Origin: Azolla caroliniana
Lineage: Eukaryota; Polypodiophyta
DNA length: 64,000 nucleotides
Reading direction: 5' to 3'
Assembly: GCA_043228905.1 (NCBI GenBank)
Contig: JBHGNT010000008.1
Location: 5,704,001-5,768,000 of the forward strand
A program made the translations under genes and the position numbers. A model generated the notes under the pieces. That model ran no database searches and had not been told where the DNA came from. It saw nothing but the letters and a program-made list of their open reading frames with translations. Below, piece by piece: positions 54,627-64,000 of this stretch. Each line of letters opens with the position of its first letter. Position 1 is the first letter of the stretch.

Positions 54627-55492
54627 ACGGCGCCGTCGAGACTTTTGCACGCGGATGCGTACACGGTGCGGGTTGGACGCGCGCACGCATGGATGCGTAC
54701 ACTACGTCGTGGTCGGGACTTTTGCGTGTGGACATGTCGACGGTTTGGTTGCGACGCACGCACTTGGATGCGTACACTACGGCGCGGTCGGGACGCACGC
54801 ATGCGTGGATGCGTACACTACTACGTGGTCGGGACTTTTGCGCGCAGACACGTCTACGGTTTGGTTGCGACGCACGGGCTAAATTTTATGGATGATTGTG
54901 TCATTTGGCCGAATTATACGGACAATCACATGCAACCAAAAGCCAAGGCCATGCAACTAAAAGGAAAAGGCATGCATCTAAAAATGGAAGCATGCAACTA
55001 AAAATAGAGGCCATCCAACAAAAAGTGGGCATGCAAAGTAACATTGGGGAGGAGGAGCAACGAGGAGCTCGATATGTGTCCCATTTTTTCCCTCCTAGTT
55101 TTTTTTTTCCCCCTTCTTTCTTCTTCCCTCTCGGATTCGAGAAGAAAATTATCTCACATATTGATATCAAACTCCTAGCTTTGTTTACTTGATCTTTCTT
55201 GTCAAAAATTATCTCTGGTATTCATATCGGACCACTCCTTGCATGGTTGTTGGCTCCTTTCTTTGAAAACTAATCTCTCATTTCCATACCCAACCCATTG
55301 TAACACGATTCTGAAATTATAAAGAATTGATTTTCTTTTGCAATAAACTAATGATTTGTCTCTCCCTCTTTTCTCATGCTTAAAACTTGCTTGTGTTGTT
55401 CATGTTGCTCTAAATCCTTCTAGTCCAGAACCCCGGCGGTTCCGTCTCACGATCCGCACATAGTGATGGATTTTCACGACATAATTAAGTGG

Positions 55493-56070
55493 GCAAAGGC
55501 TGGACGATCGCCTTGACACAGTCGTCAGATTTTGTTGATCACCGTCCTGATGTTGTCGGTATCTCCGAAGCAGGCTTTAAACTTGCTAATAAAGTCTTCA
55601 AAGTTATTAAGCAAGGGAGATTGTTTTTCCAAAAGCGGAATGAACAATCCCAAGGCTGAGCTGCTGAGCTGCTGAGCAACGTGTCTATTAGGCCTACTCG
55701 GGATGCATCAATGGGGTATTGGGAAGGATGCATTTGCGTACCTAATTAAGGAATCCTCTAAATTGTGAGCACGTTCTATCGAATTTCACAAGAAGACAAA
55801 TCTTGGGCTCTTTATGAAGTCCTTGGGGACTTGATCCTTGTTGTTGTAACTTGTGATGGTTGCTTCAAGCTGTTGTACGCGTATCGCTAACTCCCGATGT
55901 TGTTGTTGCAACTCCCCATGATGTTGCTAAGTTTGTTGTTTTTCTAAACCAATTTGTTGAAGATCCCCTAACAATCGTTGGTTTTCTTGTTCGAATGCAA
56001 CAAATTTTTCTTTTAGACACTGTAGCTTGGAAAAAACGGATGGATATTTCTGGGCACTAATACTAGCCAT
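55493..56070 (-). pseudogene. B2 gag, N-terminal half
   Basis: Start at 56070-56068 (MASISAQKYPSVFSKL-like). It includes the Gln/Glu-rich stretch and a broken capsid region (55539-55733, FEDFISKFKACFGDTDN-type in a shifted frame). It continues at 46186 beyond element D. Confidence 0.78.
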
Positions 56071-56140
56071 AGTATTGGAAAAAGAGGTAAGATGATGAGG
56101 GAAACCAAAAAGAAAACTAGAGGGAAATTTTGGTTCAAAC

Positions 56141-56568
56141 TGTCAGGAATAGTACTAAAACAGAGAGAGAATTAGTACTAGAAAAGGGAAGTACTATTAG
56201 TATTAAGAGGACGGACTGCGTAAGACTCATGAGAGAGGAAGAGAGAAAAGGGGCGAGAGAGAGAGAGAGAGGATGATGATAACAGATGATATATTATGTG
56301 AAGAATAAGTACAAAATAGCTATGAGGCTTAAGACTGGCGTTGAACCAATTTGGTTCGAAATAATGCCTTGTGCCTCTTTTATAGTGTTCTCAAGAATAG
56401 TCCTAAAGCTTCTAGAATGTTCCAGAGAAATCTGGAATATACAATAATTTTCTATAGTAAAAGTTAAATGAAAATAATATTCTACGTATTACAATAGATA
56501 ATGTAATGGTCAAGAGCTCGACCCATATAACATAAGGTTATGGGTTTGAGTCTTGCCATATCATGACA
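56141..56568 (-). repeat. B2 5' LTR
   Basis: TGTCAGGAATAG to ATATCATGACA, 428 bp, the cleanest termini of the family in this window. The duplication GTACA follows. Confidence 0.93.
56378..56423 (-). promoter_or_regulatory. Heat-shock element (one pentamer damaged) plus TATA box, B2 5' LTR
   Basis: CTTCT, AGAAT and GTTCC are intact at 56409-56423; the fourth pentamer reads TAAAG instead of TGAAG. TATAAAA lies on the minus strand at 56378-56384. Confidence 0.62.
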
Positions 56569-58503
56569 GTACATGCACATAGGTTATGCTACCGAATACC
56601 TTGAGGTGTCTTAAGTTCGGCTTCCGCCTGAAATACAGCTTGTGTACTGACACCTTCTCCCCAATCCGGTTTTGGATGTAGACGGCCGTCTGGACAAATT
56701 CGGCCCAGTAGAACATGGGCATGCTATTCTCTTCCAGCATTTCCCATGCCGCCTCGACGACCAACCGATTCTTCCTCTCGGTTAAGCCGTTCTATTCCGG
56801 CATGTATCGGCAACTGAATTCCCTCTTAATTCCTTTCTGCTGCAACTAATTGTTGAATTGGCTGGAAAAGTATTATTTTTTTCCATCTGACCACATGCAC
56901 TTAATCTTCCTCTCCGTTTCCCCTTTGACTAAATGTTGCAAGTTCCGGAAATCATCGAAAACATCACTTTTCTTTTTGATCTTGTAGATCCATGTGTGCC
57001 GGTTGGAGTTGTCAATGAAGGAGACGAAATATCGACTCCCGCCAAGTCGAACCTTTTGTGCAGGTCCCCATACATCCGAATGTATCAAGTCGAGCTTGTT
57101 CCTAACACTGTGCAGTTGGGGAATGGAAGTCAGTGTTGCTTCCCAAGTTGGCAAGCTTCACAAATTCGGGCCTTCCGTCTACTGAATTTTAGTAGTCCGA
57201 ACACCACCTATTTCGACTGTAGGTCCTAAAACCTTTGGCAATGGAGGTGGCCAATCCGCTTGTGCCACAGGTCAATATCTTACTCGAACTTCTGTCCTTT
57301 TGCTAATAAAGCGGTGCCGACGTCATTGGTGTCAAGGATAAACATCCTCCCATCCTAACGACCTTGTGCAATTATCTGGCCTTCTTCCTCGATGAAGCAC
57401 CCGAGATATGTAAACCATACTTGCATCCCCTGATCGACGATTTATCCGATCGACACCGGGTTCTTTGTAATTGTTGGAACATGTAGTACATTCATCAGCT
57501 TTCCCTTTCGTCTGACATGACTCAAAGGGATTTCTCCGACATGCTCCATCGGGTGTGGAGTGTCGTCTCGAGTTTCAACAACTCCTAGTTGCTCCGGCTT
57601 TTCAAGATATGAGAACCACTCTTCATGGCTGTTCATGTGATTCGACGCTCCAGAGTCAACATACCACACTTCCTCCGATTTGGAAGAGGTCTTTCTTCAT
57701 CGAGTTCGCCTTATGCTTCATCACGAAGCCTGCCCCTTTTCCAGTCTTTCCAGTTACAGGTCCTTCTGATCCTTTTGCGTAGTGCGAGCTCTGCCGATTT
57801 CCTTGTCCAACCTGGCCGGATTTGGATTTATCCGAATCGGCACACTTTTTCCAGCACTTGCTTTCTCGGTGGCCTTTCTTGCCACATTACCAGCATTCCA
57901 TATCGGCTTTTTACTGCTAGTTTCAGGCACCACCTTGAGTCCCCCTACTTATGGAGGGTTCGGAATTGTTGTCGACACTATCTCTGTGCCTCCGATTCTA
58001 CTCTTGTTAACCGTTACTATAGTGTGACGACCCACCTCGTCCTCCACGCCCACGGGGCCGATCCGCCTCCCTGTATAGCATCCAGTTGTCTAATTGAGTG
58101 TTCTTCGACCCACTTGCGTGGTTTTCTTCGACCATCAACATCTATTGCAAGTCGAAGAAGGATGGTGTATTCTCTTGGGTGCAAATCCCCGTCCGGATAG
58201 GCCCGTACCTCTGCGCTAGACCACCGAGGCAGATCTGCACCATCTCGTCTTCGTCCACCGTCACGTTGATGGATCCTAGTGCATCACAAATCTCCTTGAT
58301 CTTGGTGGTGTGGTTTGTAACCAACATGTTCCTTTGCCGGATGTTGTTGACCTCTTGCCGGAGCTACAACTTACAGGTCCTGGTATTGGCAGCGAAAATC
58401 GTTTTCAGATTTTCCCAAGCTTCTTTTGGTGACTTCGCAGCTCTGATGTAGCCGAGCATTTGATCGTGCACACAAGACGCGAGGCAGTACAACACCTTAC
58501 TCT
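56569..58503 (-). pseudogene. Copia F gag, protease and integrase
   Basis: From high to low: gag of the UBN2 type (58142-58327, EICDALGSINVTVDEDEMVQ, then GLAQRYGPIRTGI); a knuckle near 57845-57895 with C-G-K-K-G-H-R-E-S-K-C and a stop inside; protease WYVDSGASNHMNSHEEW (57620-57669); GAG-pre-integrase; integrase at 56873-57154 (DLIHSDVWGPAQKVRLGGSR, then YFVSFIDNSNRHTWIYK) and 56561-56764 (MLEENSMPMFYWAEFVQTAV). Many stops. It is cut at 58503 by B3 and at 56573 by B2. Confidence 0.82.
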
Positions 58504-58584
58504 TGTCATGATATGACAAGACTCGAACCCATGACCTTATGTTATATGGGTCGAGATCTTGACCATTACACTATCTATTGTAAT

Positions 58585-59161
58585 CATAGTTCTAGCCATA
58601 CGTCCCATTCGTGTCATACTCAAACGCCAATATTCGTATCATACTCATACGTGAAAAGGCTCCAAGTATGATTGAAATCCATACGCGGTACATAGATATA
58701 TTATATATACATATGGTGTATATGGTGTACATAGTGTGTGTGTGTGTGTGAGGGGGAGAGAGAGAGAGAGAGAAAGAGAGCGTGTGTGGTCTAGAGAGAG
58801 AAGCCCTGTTTTGCATGTGTGAGGAGACAGTGATTGAGTGTATATCTAGACTCTAGAGAGAGAGAGAGAGAGGAGCTATGGGTTTTGTCTGTGTGAAGGA
58901 GTATGTAATATGTATATTAGATATCTAGATTTTGTAGAGAGAGAAAATCTGTCAGTTCTCGTGTGAGAGAGAGAGAGAGTGTGTATGTGTGTCAGATGTC
59001 ACTTTTATTCACAAAATATTATGAATATCAAAAATTAAAAAAACCCAAAAAAAGTCAAAAAAAAAAAAAAAGCCAAACGAATATCGCGTATCATACGCGT
59101 ACGTTTGCAAACGTTCGCGTACGTCCAGTAAATTGGACGTACGCGAATATTAGGAACTATG
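58585..59161. mobile_element. hAT-like MITE in B3 LTR
   Basis: 577 bp with short inverted ends CATAGTTC and GAACTATG, flanked by a perfect 8-bp duplication ATTGTAAT (58577-58584 and 59162-59169). It has no coding capacity. The interior has GT and GA microsatellites and palindromic CGTACG-rich ends (59080-59150). An 8-bp duplication fits hAT; the terminal bases only roughly fit the hAT consensus. Confidence 0.8.
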
Positions 59162-59233
59162 ATTGTAATACGTAGGATATTATTTTCATTTACGTTTTAC
59201 TATGAAAAATTAATGTATATTCCAAATTTCTCT

Positions 59234-59279
59234 GGAACATTCTAGAAGCTTCAGGACTACTCCTAAGAACACTATAAAA
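59234..59279 (+). promoter_or_regulatory. Heat-shock element plus TATA box, B3 5' LTR
   Basis: GGAAC, ATTCT, AGAAG and CTTCA are contiguous at 59234-59253; TATAAAA starts at 59273. Confidence 0.7.
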
Positions 59280-59590
59280 GGAGGCACAAGGCATTATTTC
59301 GAACCAAATTGGTTCCACACTAGTATTAAACCTCATAGCTATTTTGTATTTACTCTTCACATAATATATCATCTGTTATCATCATCCTCTCTCTCTCTCG
59401 CCCTCACTATCTCTCTCTCGCTCCTTTTCTCTCTTCCTCTCTCATGAGTCTTACGCAGTCAGTCCTCTTAGTATTAATAGTACTTCCCTTCTCTCTCTGT
59501 TTTAGTACTATTCCTAACCGTTTGAACCAATTTTCTCCCTCTGGTCGTCTTTTCGGTTTCCCTCATCCTCTTACCCCTTTTTCCAATATT

Positions 59591-60950
59591 ATGGCTACTA
59601 TTAGCACCCAAGAATATCAATCCGTTTTTTCCGAGCTTCAATGTCTAAAATAAAAATGTGTTGCATTGGAACAAGAAAACCAACGATTGTTAGGGGATCT
59701 TCAACAAATCGCTTTAGAAAAACAACAAACGCAACAACATGGGGAGTTGCAACAACAACATGGGGAGTTAGTGTTACGTGTGCAACAACTCAAAGCAACC
59801 ATCGTAGCGTTGCAACAACAGGGATCAAGTCCCCAAGGACTTCATAAAGAGCCCAAGATTGGACTTCCTGTGAAATTCGATGGAACACGATCACAGTTCA
59901 GAGGATTCCTTAATCAAGTACGTTTAGTCATTTAGATGCATCCTTCCCGATACCCCACTGATGCATCCTGAGTAGGCTTAATAGGCACGTTGCTCAGCAA
60001 CTCAGCCTTGGCAACAACAGGGATCAAGTCCCCAAGGACTTCATAAAGAGCCCAAGATTGGACTTCCTGTGAAATTCGATGGAACACGATCACAGTTCAG
60101 AGGATTCCTTAATCAAGTACTTTTAGTCATTTAGATGCATCCTTCCCAATACCCCACTGACGCATCCTGAGTAGGCTTAATAGGCACGTTGCTCAGCGGC
60201 TCAGCAGGCCTTGGCATGGTTCGCTCTGCTTTTAGAAAAACAATCTCCCTTGCTTAATAACTTTGAAGACTTTATTAGCGAGTTTAAAGCCTGCTTTAGA
60301 GATACCGACAGCATCAGGACGGTGATCAACAAGATCTGACGATTGCGTCAAGGTGATCATCCAGCCTCTGCCTACGCGGAGGAGTTCCATCTACTCGCCT
60401 CGGATATCCCCTGGGATGATCAAGCACTAATGGAGGAGTTTCGCTACGGCCTGCGAAACGACGTCAAAGATTTACTTTTAACCTTCCCCAAATATCCAAA
60501 ATCTCTCATAGAGGCAATCAATCGAGCGGTTCGATGCGACAATCGTCTTTTTGAACGACGTTCGGAATGACAATTACAAATACCACGAACTAGGCCAGAG
60601 CCCACATACGCCTCAGGCATAGCTAAACCGTTTGCATGAGATGTATCTCAAGCAAATACTCCGACACCGATGGAAATCGACACCATGCGTCGACGTGGCC
60701 CGTTATCGGAAGAAGAAAAGCAACGACAACGTGCAAATAGATTATGTCTTTAATGTGGTGGACCAGGGCATATCGCAATCCATTGTCCCCATAGGCCAAG
60801 AAGACAGGTAAATCAAATCGTAGCCTATACTAAACCCGAGTCAATTCCCGTAGGAGTGTCTGATAGTATTAATAGTACTGATAGCCCAAATATCTCAAAC
60901 AAATTTGAAATCCTTAGTCAATTAGAGGAAGAGTTAAACAACTAAGTCCA
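59591..60950 (+). pseudogene. B3 gag
   Basis: Start at 59591 (MATISTQEYQSVFSELQCLK) with a TAA at 59651. It continues in frame with LEQENQRLLGDLQQIALEKQ and VKFDGTRSQFRGFLNQVRL, then is disrupted by the 199-bp duplication. The capsid end is at 60343-60570 (YAEEFHLLASDIPWDDQALM, then EFRYGLRNDVKDLLLTF). The knuckle near 60750-60790 has its second residue pair disrupted by a stop (CL, stop, CGGPGHIAINC). Confidence 0.82.
59812..60209. repeat. 199-bp tandem duplication in B3 gag
   Basis: GCAACAACAGGGATCAAG begins at 59812 and 60011; the two units match almost base for base and end in similar GCTCAGC...CCTTGG sequence. Confidence 0.92.
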
Positions 60951-62801
60951 GCCAAAATAGGAGTCTTTCACTGGACAACCCTGGATTTATGCAACCCATT
61001 AGTGGTTCCATTCCCTCTAAGCAAGTTAGCAATGTGTTCTTAGCCCAAGTCATGGTTAGTAATAAAAGTACCCCTCCAGTACACGTCTTAGCACTTTTAG
61101 ATTCCGGAGCCAATTCCTGTTTCATGGATCGGAATTTTGCCCAAGCTTCTTAGATATCCTTAAGAAAACTTCCTTGCCCCGCATCTGTAGTAGTCATTGA
61201 TGGTCGTCCCATTGCTTCTGGGAATATCGTAGAAGAGTCTGAACCCATTCAGTTTGTCCTAAATAGCTTTGTGTGTGTGGTATCATTTAATATAATTAGT
61301 AGTGCAAATCATCCCATTGTCCTGGGATTACCTTGATTTGAATTACATAATCCAGACATAGATTGGAGAACTAGAGAAGTCCGGTATCGACAACCCCGAG
61401 AAACTACTCATCGAGTTTCGACCATTTCGCTCCATCAATTACGCGAAGAAGGACACAAAGAGTCAATGTTTCTATTTGCAATATCAGTACATCCTTCCAG
61501 CACTATTAAGAAGGAATCCTTAGTTCAACTTCCCGCAAAATATCATCCTTATGTCGATGTATTTGACAAGATAAAAGCCGGTACTCTTCCTCATCATCAT
61601 CCCTATGATTGTCCCATCGATTTACAACCAAGAAAAGAGCCACCATGGGGACCGATTTACAACTTGTCACCAACCGAGATGGAAGTCCTCCGAGCCTACA
61701 TAGAAGAGAATTTGGCAAGCGGGTTTATTCATCATTCGAAATCTCCTACCGGTGCACGCATTTTCTTTGTCAAGAAGAAAGATGGATCCCTTCTTCTCAT
61801 GCATTGATTACCGCGGTTTGAATAAGGTCACCATCAGGAATAGGTATGCACTTCCCCTTATATCAAGTCTTTTAGAACATGTAAATGGTGCCAAGTTTTT
61901 TACAAAAATTGACTTACGAGGAGCATATAACCTCATGCGGATCCGGCCAGGAGACGAATGGCAAACCGCTTTTCGCACCCGATATGGGCACTTCGAGTAT
62001 ACCATTATGCCGTTCAGTCTAATCAATGCGCCCGCAGTCTTCCAGCACATGGCAAATGATACATTCAGAGACCTCTTGGATATCTGTTTGATCATCTATT
62101 TGGATGATCTATTGATTTATTCGAAGACCCAGGAAGAGCATGATTCTCATGTACTATTAGTACTAAAACGACTCTGAGAGCATGGTCTTTATGCCAAACT
62201 AGAAAAATGTAGCTTTGACTGCAAGAAAGTGGAATTTCTAGGCTACATCATCTTCTCAAAAGGCATTTGCATGGATCTACCTCAAGTCAAAACTGTGCTA
62301 GAGTGGCAAACTCCACATTCCTTACGAGATGTGCAATGTTTCCTAGGCTTCGCTAACTTCTACCGCAAGTTTATACAAGATTACTCGAAGATTATTTTGC
62401 CTCTCACACAGCTTACCAAGAAGGGACAGTCATTTCTTTGGTCCAATGAAGCGGACATGGCTTTTATGCATCTTAAGAAAGCCTTTACATCAGCTCCTAT
62501 TCTAGCTCATGTGGATACAAACAAACCATTCATCATGGAGGCTGACGCATCGGATTTCGCCCTCGGTAGCATCCTTTCACAACAAGGAGATAAAGAAGAG
62601 TTACACCTTGTGGCTTTCCACTCCGCAAATTTGATGACGCGGAAATTAACTACGAGATACATGACAAGGAGTCATTAGCCATTGTGGATTCGTTTGTGCA
62701 ACGGCGGCACTTCTTAGAGGGCTCTCCTCATCAGGTCATCGTCTTAAGTGATCACAAAAATCTTGCTTATTTCTAGAACGCTCGCGTACTAAATCGACGG
62801 T
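60951..62801 (+). pseudogene. B3 protease, RT and RNase H
   Basis: Protease near 61090-61150 (LLDSGANSCFMDRNFAQAS). RT at 61466-62177 in two frames ([23 protein letters not shown], then [17 protein letters not shown], catalytic YLDDLLIY at about 62097-62121). 62229-62678 carries GFANFYRKFIQDYSK and the RNase H start (MEADASDFALGSILSQQGDK). Several frameshifts. It ends at AAATCGACGG (about 62801). Confidence 0.84.
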
Positions 62802-62898
62802 TGTCGAGACTCGTGGGTAGGAGATAGAGTGAGAGCGATGGCGATAGCGAAAGAGAGAGGGTGTGTGTGTGTGTGCGTGAGAGAGAGAGAGTGAGAGA

Positions 62899-63468
62899 GA
62901 GTGAGAGAGAGTGAGAGAGATAAGACTTGAAATAGAAATGAGATTATATTATGATGAAACAAGATTACAATGAGTAGGCTAAGGGCCAAAGAGTGGTGTT
63001 GATCCGAATGAGTTGAAATGAATGTATGGACACTTATTTATAGATCTTTATGGAGTATTCTAGAATGTTCTAGAATATTTTAGATTTTTATGATAATAAA
63101 TATAATCATGAAATATTAAAGGATGTTCTAGAATAATCTAGAATGTTCTAGAATATTCTAATGTTCTAGAATAATCTAGAATGTTCTAGAATATTCTAAT
63201 GTTCTAGAATAATCTAGAATGTTCTAGAATAATCTAGAATGTTCTAGAATAATTATTTTAATTACACAACATATATGTTATTACAATGGTTAAGGGTTCA
63301 ACACATAGACCATGGTTTAGTTTCCGCCTCGCCAAAGAAGTCATGGGTTCGATTCTTGATAAGCCAAAATGTTGTCTTTAGACCTTGGCCTACTCATTTT
63401 AATCTTGTTTCATCATAATATAATCTCATTTCTATTTAAAGTCTTATCTCTCTCACTCTCTCTCTCTC
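62899..63468. repeat. Large inverted repeat (fold-back)
   Basis: The arm at 62899-62983 (containing GAAATGAGATTATATTATGA) is the reverse complement, with few changes, of 63383-63468. The arms are about 85 bp, the spacer about 400 bp. Confidence 0.85.
63057..63250 (-). promoter_or_regulatory. Array of heat-shock-element pentamers
   Basis: A four-pentamer run (ATTCT AGAAT GTTCT AGAAT) at 63057-63076 lies next to the TATA box. A further block at 63123-63250 is made of 20-bp units such as GTTCTAGAATAATCTAGAAT. Confidence 0.7.
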
Positions 63469-63491
63469 ACATGCTATCGTGATGTTTCTAA

Positions 63492-64000
63492 CACATAGTG
63501 TGAAACCACCCTCGAAAAGAAGTAAAATAGTAGTTCAAATAAACTAGTATTGTGAAGTCAACTTTATTGGTAGAAAAAAAATACTTCTTCATTTTACAAA
63601 GATAATTCCTTATAAATAAATTGTCAAAGGATTGAACCTTACAATAAATAATGATGAATATTAAGTTAGAGGCGGTTTTCAAAAGTAGACAAAAGTAGAA
63701 AAAAAAAAACATGCGTGGATATGAGGAGCACAGTAACAAAAAAGCGCATAATTTCCTCGTCAAATGTCCAAATTAGAAAAGAAAAGATTTATAAGAAAGC
63801 TAACCCAAAGAGCTTTCCAAGAATATCTTGCATGTGAAATTTGGCACTAGAAAACAGAAATAGTGAGGAAAAGAAAAGTCAACTCATATAGACAAGCTTT
63901 TTTTTTAGGGGAAAAAGGCAAGCAATCCTAAAACTATAAATAAGAGCCTATTCTAGTGAAGAAGGGGGGGAGGGAGAAGGAATGCAGAAGCTCTACTCAA
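63492..64000. other. AT-rich sequence, nothing identified
   Basis: No coding frame with recognisable motifs, no match to the rest of the window. It may be the start of intergenic or older repeat sequence. Confidence 0.5.

Larger units (their letters stand above)
46187..55492 (+). mobile_element. Element D, unusual Ty3/gypsy retrotransposon
   Basis: Plus-strand element in the gag of B2. LTR-like repeats at 46187-47561 and 53292-55492 both start TGTCGTGTGG and share all sequence through TTAAGTGG. Polypurine tract TTTGGTGGGGGTGAA before the 3' LTR. Gene order gag, protease, RT, RNase H, integrase. The protein motifs (DHGSEINLM, FLDDI) differ from A, B and C and resemble gypsy lineages I associate with fungi and some non-angiosperm plants, by memory only. 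The ends are ambiguous: the repeats end in GG rather than CA, and no clean target duplication was found. Confidence 0.85.
53292..55492 (+). repeat. Element D 3' LTR with insertion
   Basis: Matches 46187-47561 end to end apart from a third 73-bp repeat, deletions in the CG-rich block and the 713-bp insertion at 53914-54626. Confidence 0.85.
22781..56568 (-). mobile_element. Chromovirus B2, interrupted by copia E and element D
   Basis: LTRs at 22781-23203 and 56141-56568, with a perfect GTACA duplication (22776-22780 and 56569-56573). Its own sequence occupies 22781-26197, 44279-46186 and 55493-56568, about 6.4 kb, including a quadruplicated integrase segment. It is the same family as B1 and B3. 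It inserted into copia F and later received copia E in the RT and element D in the gag. Confidence 0.92.
14315..58503 (-). mobile_element. Copia F, broken up by later insertions
   Basis: A Ty1/copia element on the minus strand whose pieces lie at 14315-17330, 22625-22780 and 56569-58503. They are separated by copia G, chromovirus B2 and, at its 5' end, chromovirus B3. Reading the pieces together in minus order gives gag, protease, integrase, RT, RNase H, polypurine tract and 3' LTR. The 5' LTR is not in the window. F is a different copia family from E and G: its gag, its YMDD RT and its long basic tail differ. Most remaining frames contain stops. Confidence 0.8.
58504..59519 (+). repeat. B3 5' LTR with MITE insertion
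   Basis: Starts TGTCATGATATGACAAG and ends GTACTATTCCTAACC. Without the MITE and one TSD copy it is about 431 bp. In this orientation the tRNA-like boxes lie at the start and TATAAAAGG at 59273-59281. Confidence 0.9.
58504..62801 (+). mobile_element. Chromovirus B3, 5' part
   Basis: Plus-strand copy of the B family with 5' LTR, gag, protease, RT and most of RNase H. It stops at 62801, where LTR-like region H begins, so integrase, chromodomain and 3' LTR are not in the window. It inserted into the copia F gag. Confidence 0.88.
62802..63491 (-). repeat. LTR-like region H with heat-shock-element array
   Basis: On the minus strand it shows the same plan as the B LTR: a tRNA-like region at 63280-63355, a TTCTAGAA-rich region at 63057-63250, a TATA box (CTATAAATAAG, near 63034-63043) and a GA/CT tract. 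Sequence identity to B is low, so it is a different family. It begins TGTCGAGAC at the point where B3 breaks off and may end at TTTCTAACA; the ends and duplication are not certain. Confidence 0.5.

Noticed and set aside
63488-63763. 91-codon minus-strand frame at the right end
   Set aside because: Phe/Tyr/Leu-rich translation of AT-rich DNA with no motif, typical of a chance frame.

Overview
This window is plant nuclear DNA made almost entirely of LTR retrotransposons nested inside one another. I see no rRNA gene, no functional tRNA gene, no CRISPR array and no complete host gene. A land plant is indicated by Ty1/copia elements primed from initiator tRNA-Met, a Tat-like Ty3/gypsy element whose DGGSG-type protease I associate with plants, a gene fragment with GT-AG introns, and AT-rich spacers. 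The species cannot be told from the sequence. Elements are named A to J here for reference only.

Layout. 1-4759: relics of a minus-strand Ty3/gypsy element (C), with integrase and RNase H remains, then a gag. 4760-13720: complete but dead chromovirus B1 (minus, TSD TCTAC), carrying solo LTR beta (7042-10174), which itself carries solo LTR alpha (7085-9607). Alpha holds a 2-kb array of a 54-bp unit. 14017-14314: copia relic J (plus). From 14315: copia F (minus), whose pieces run to 58503. F is split by copia G (17331-22624, TSD CACAA), by chromovirus B2 (22781-56568, TSD GTACA) and by chromovirus B3 (58504 onward, plus). B2 is split by copia E (26198-44278, TSD TCTAG) and by gypsy element D (46187-55492). 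E is split by a 1.9-kb insertion with a spliced DNA-methyltransferase gene fragment (27259-29193), by Tat-like gypsy A (31563-41402, TSD CTAGA) and by a solo LTR (42098-42989). D's 3' LTR has a 713-bp insertion, and B3's 5' LTR has a hAT-like MITE. 62802-63491 is an unclassified LTR-like region (H); 63492-64000 is unexplained.

Nesting depth reaches five (A in E in B2 in F in J), so relative ages can be read directly: J, then F, then B2, then E, then A. The LTRs of A differ at about three of 419 positions by eye, so A is the youngest insertion I can date. No element has a fully open coding region. A is closest: one frame with three in-frame stops, plus a large second coding region with one stop.

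The most interesting signals are: (1) B-family LTRs carry a four-pentamer heat-shock element about 20 bp upstream of a TATA box, kept in all five copies with one damaged, and LTR H has a similar promoter plus a larger heat-shock-element array; (2) the same B LTRs carry tRNA-like A and B boxes in antisense; (3) element A has an 889-codon coiled-coil ORF in the position an envelope gene would occupy; (4) the captured methyltransferase fragment; (5) minisatellites inside copia LTRs, extreme in LTR alpha; (6) element D, a gypsy type unlike the usual angiosperm lineages.
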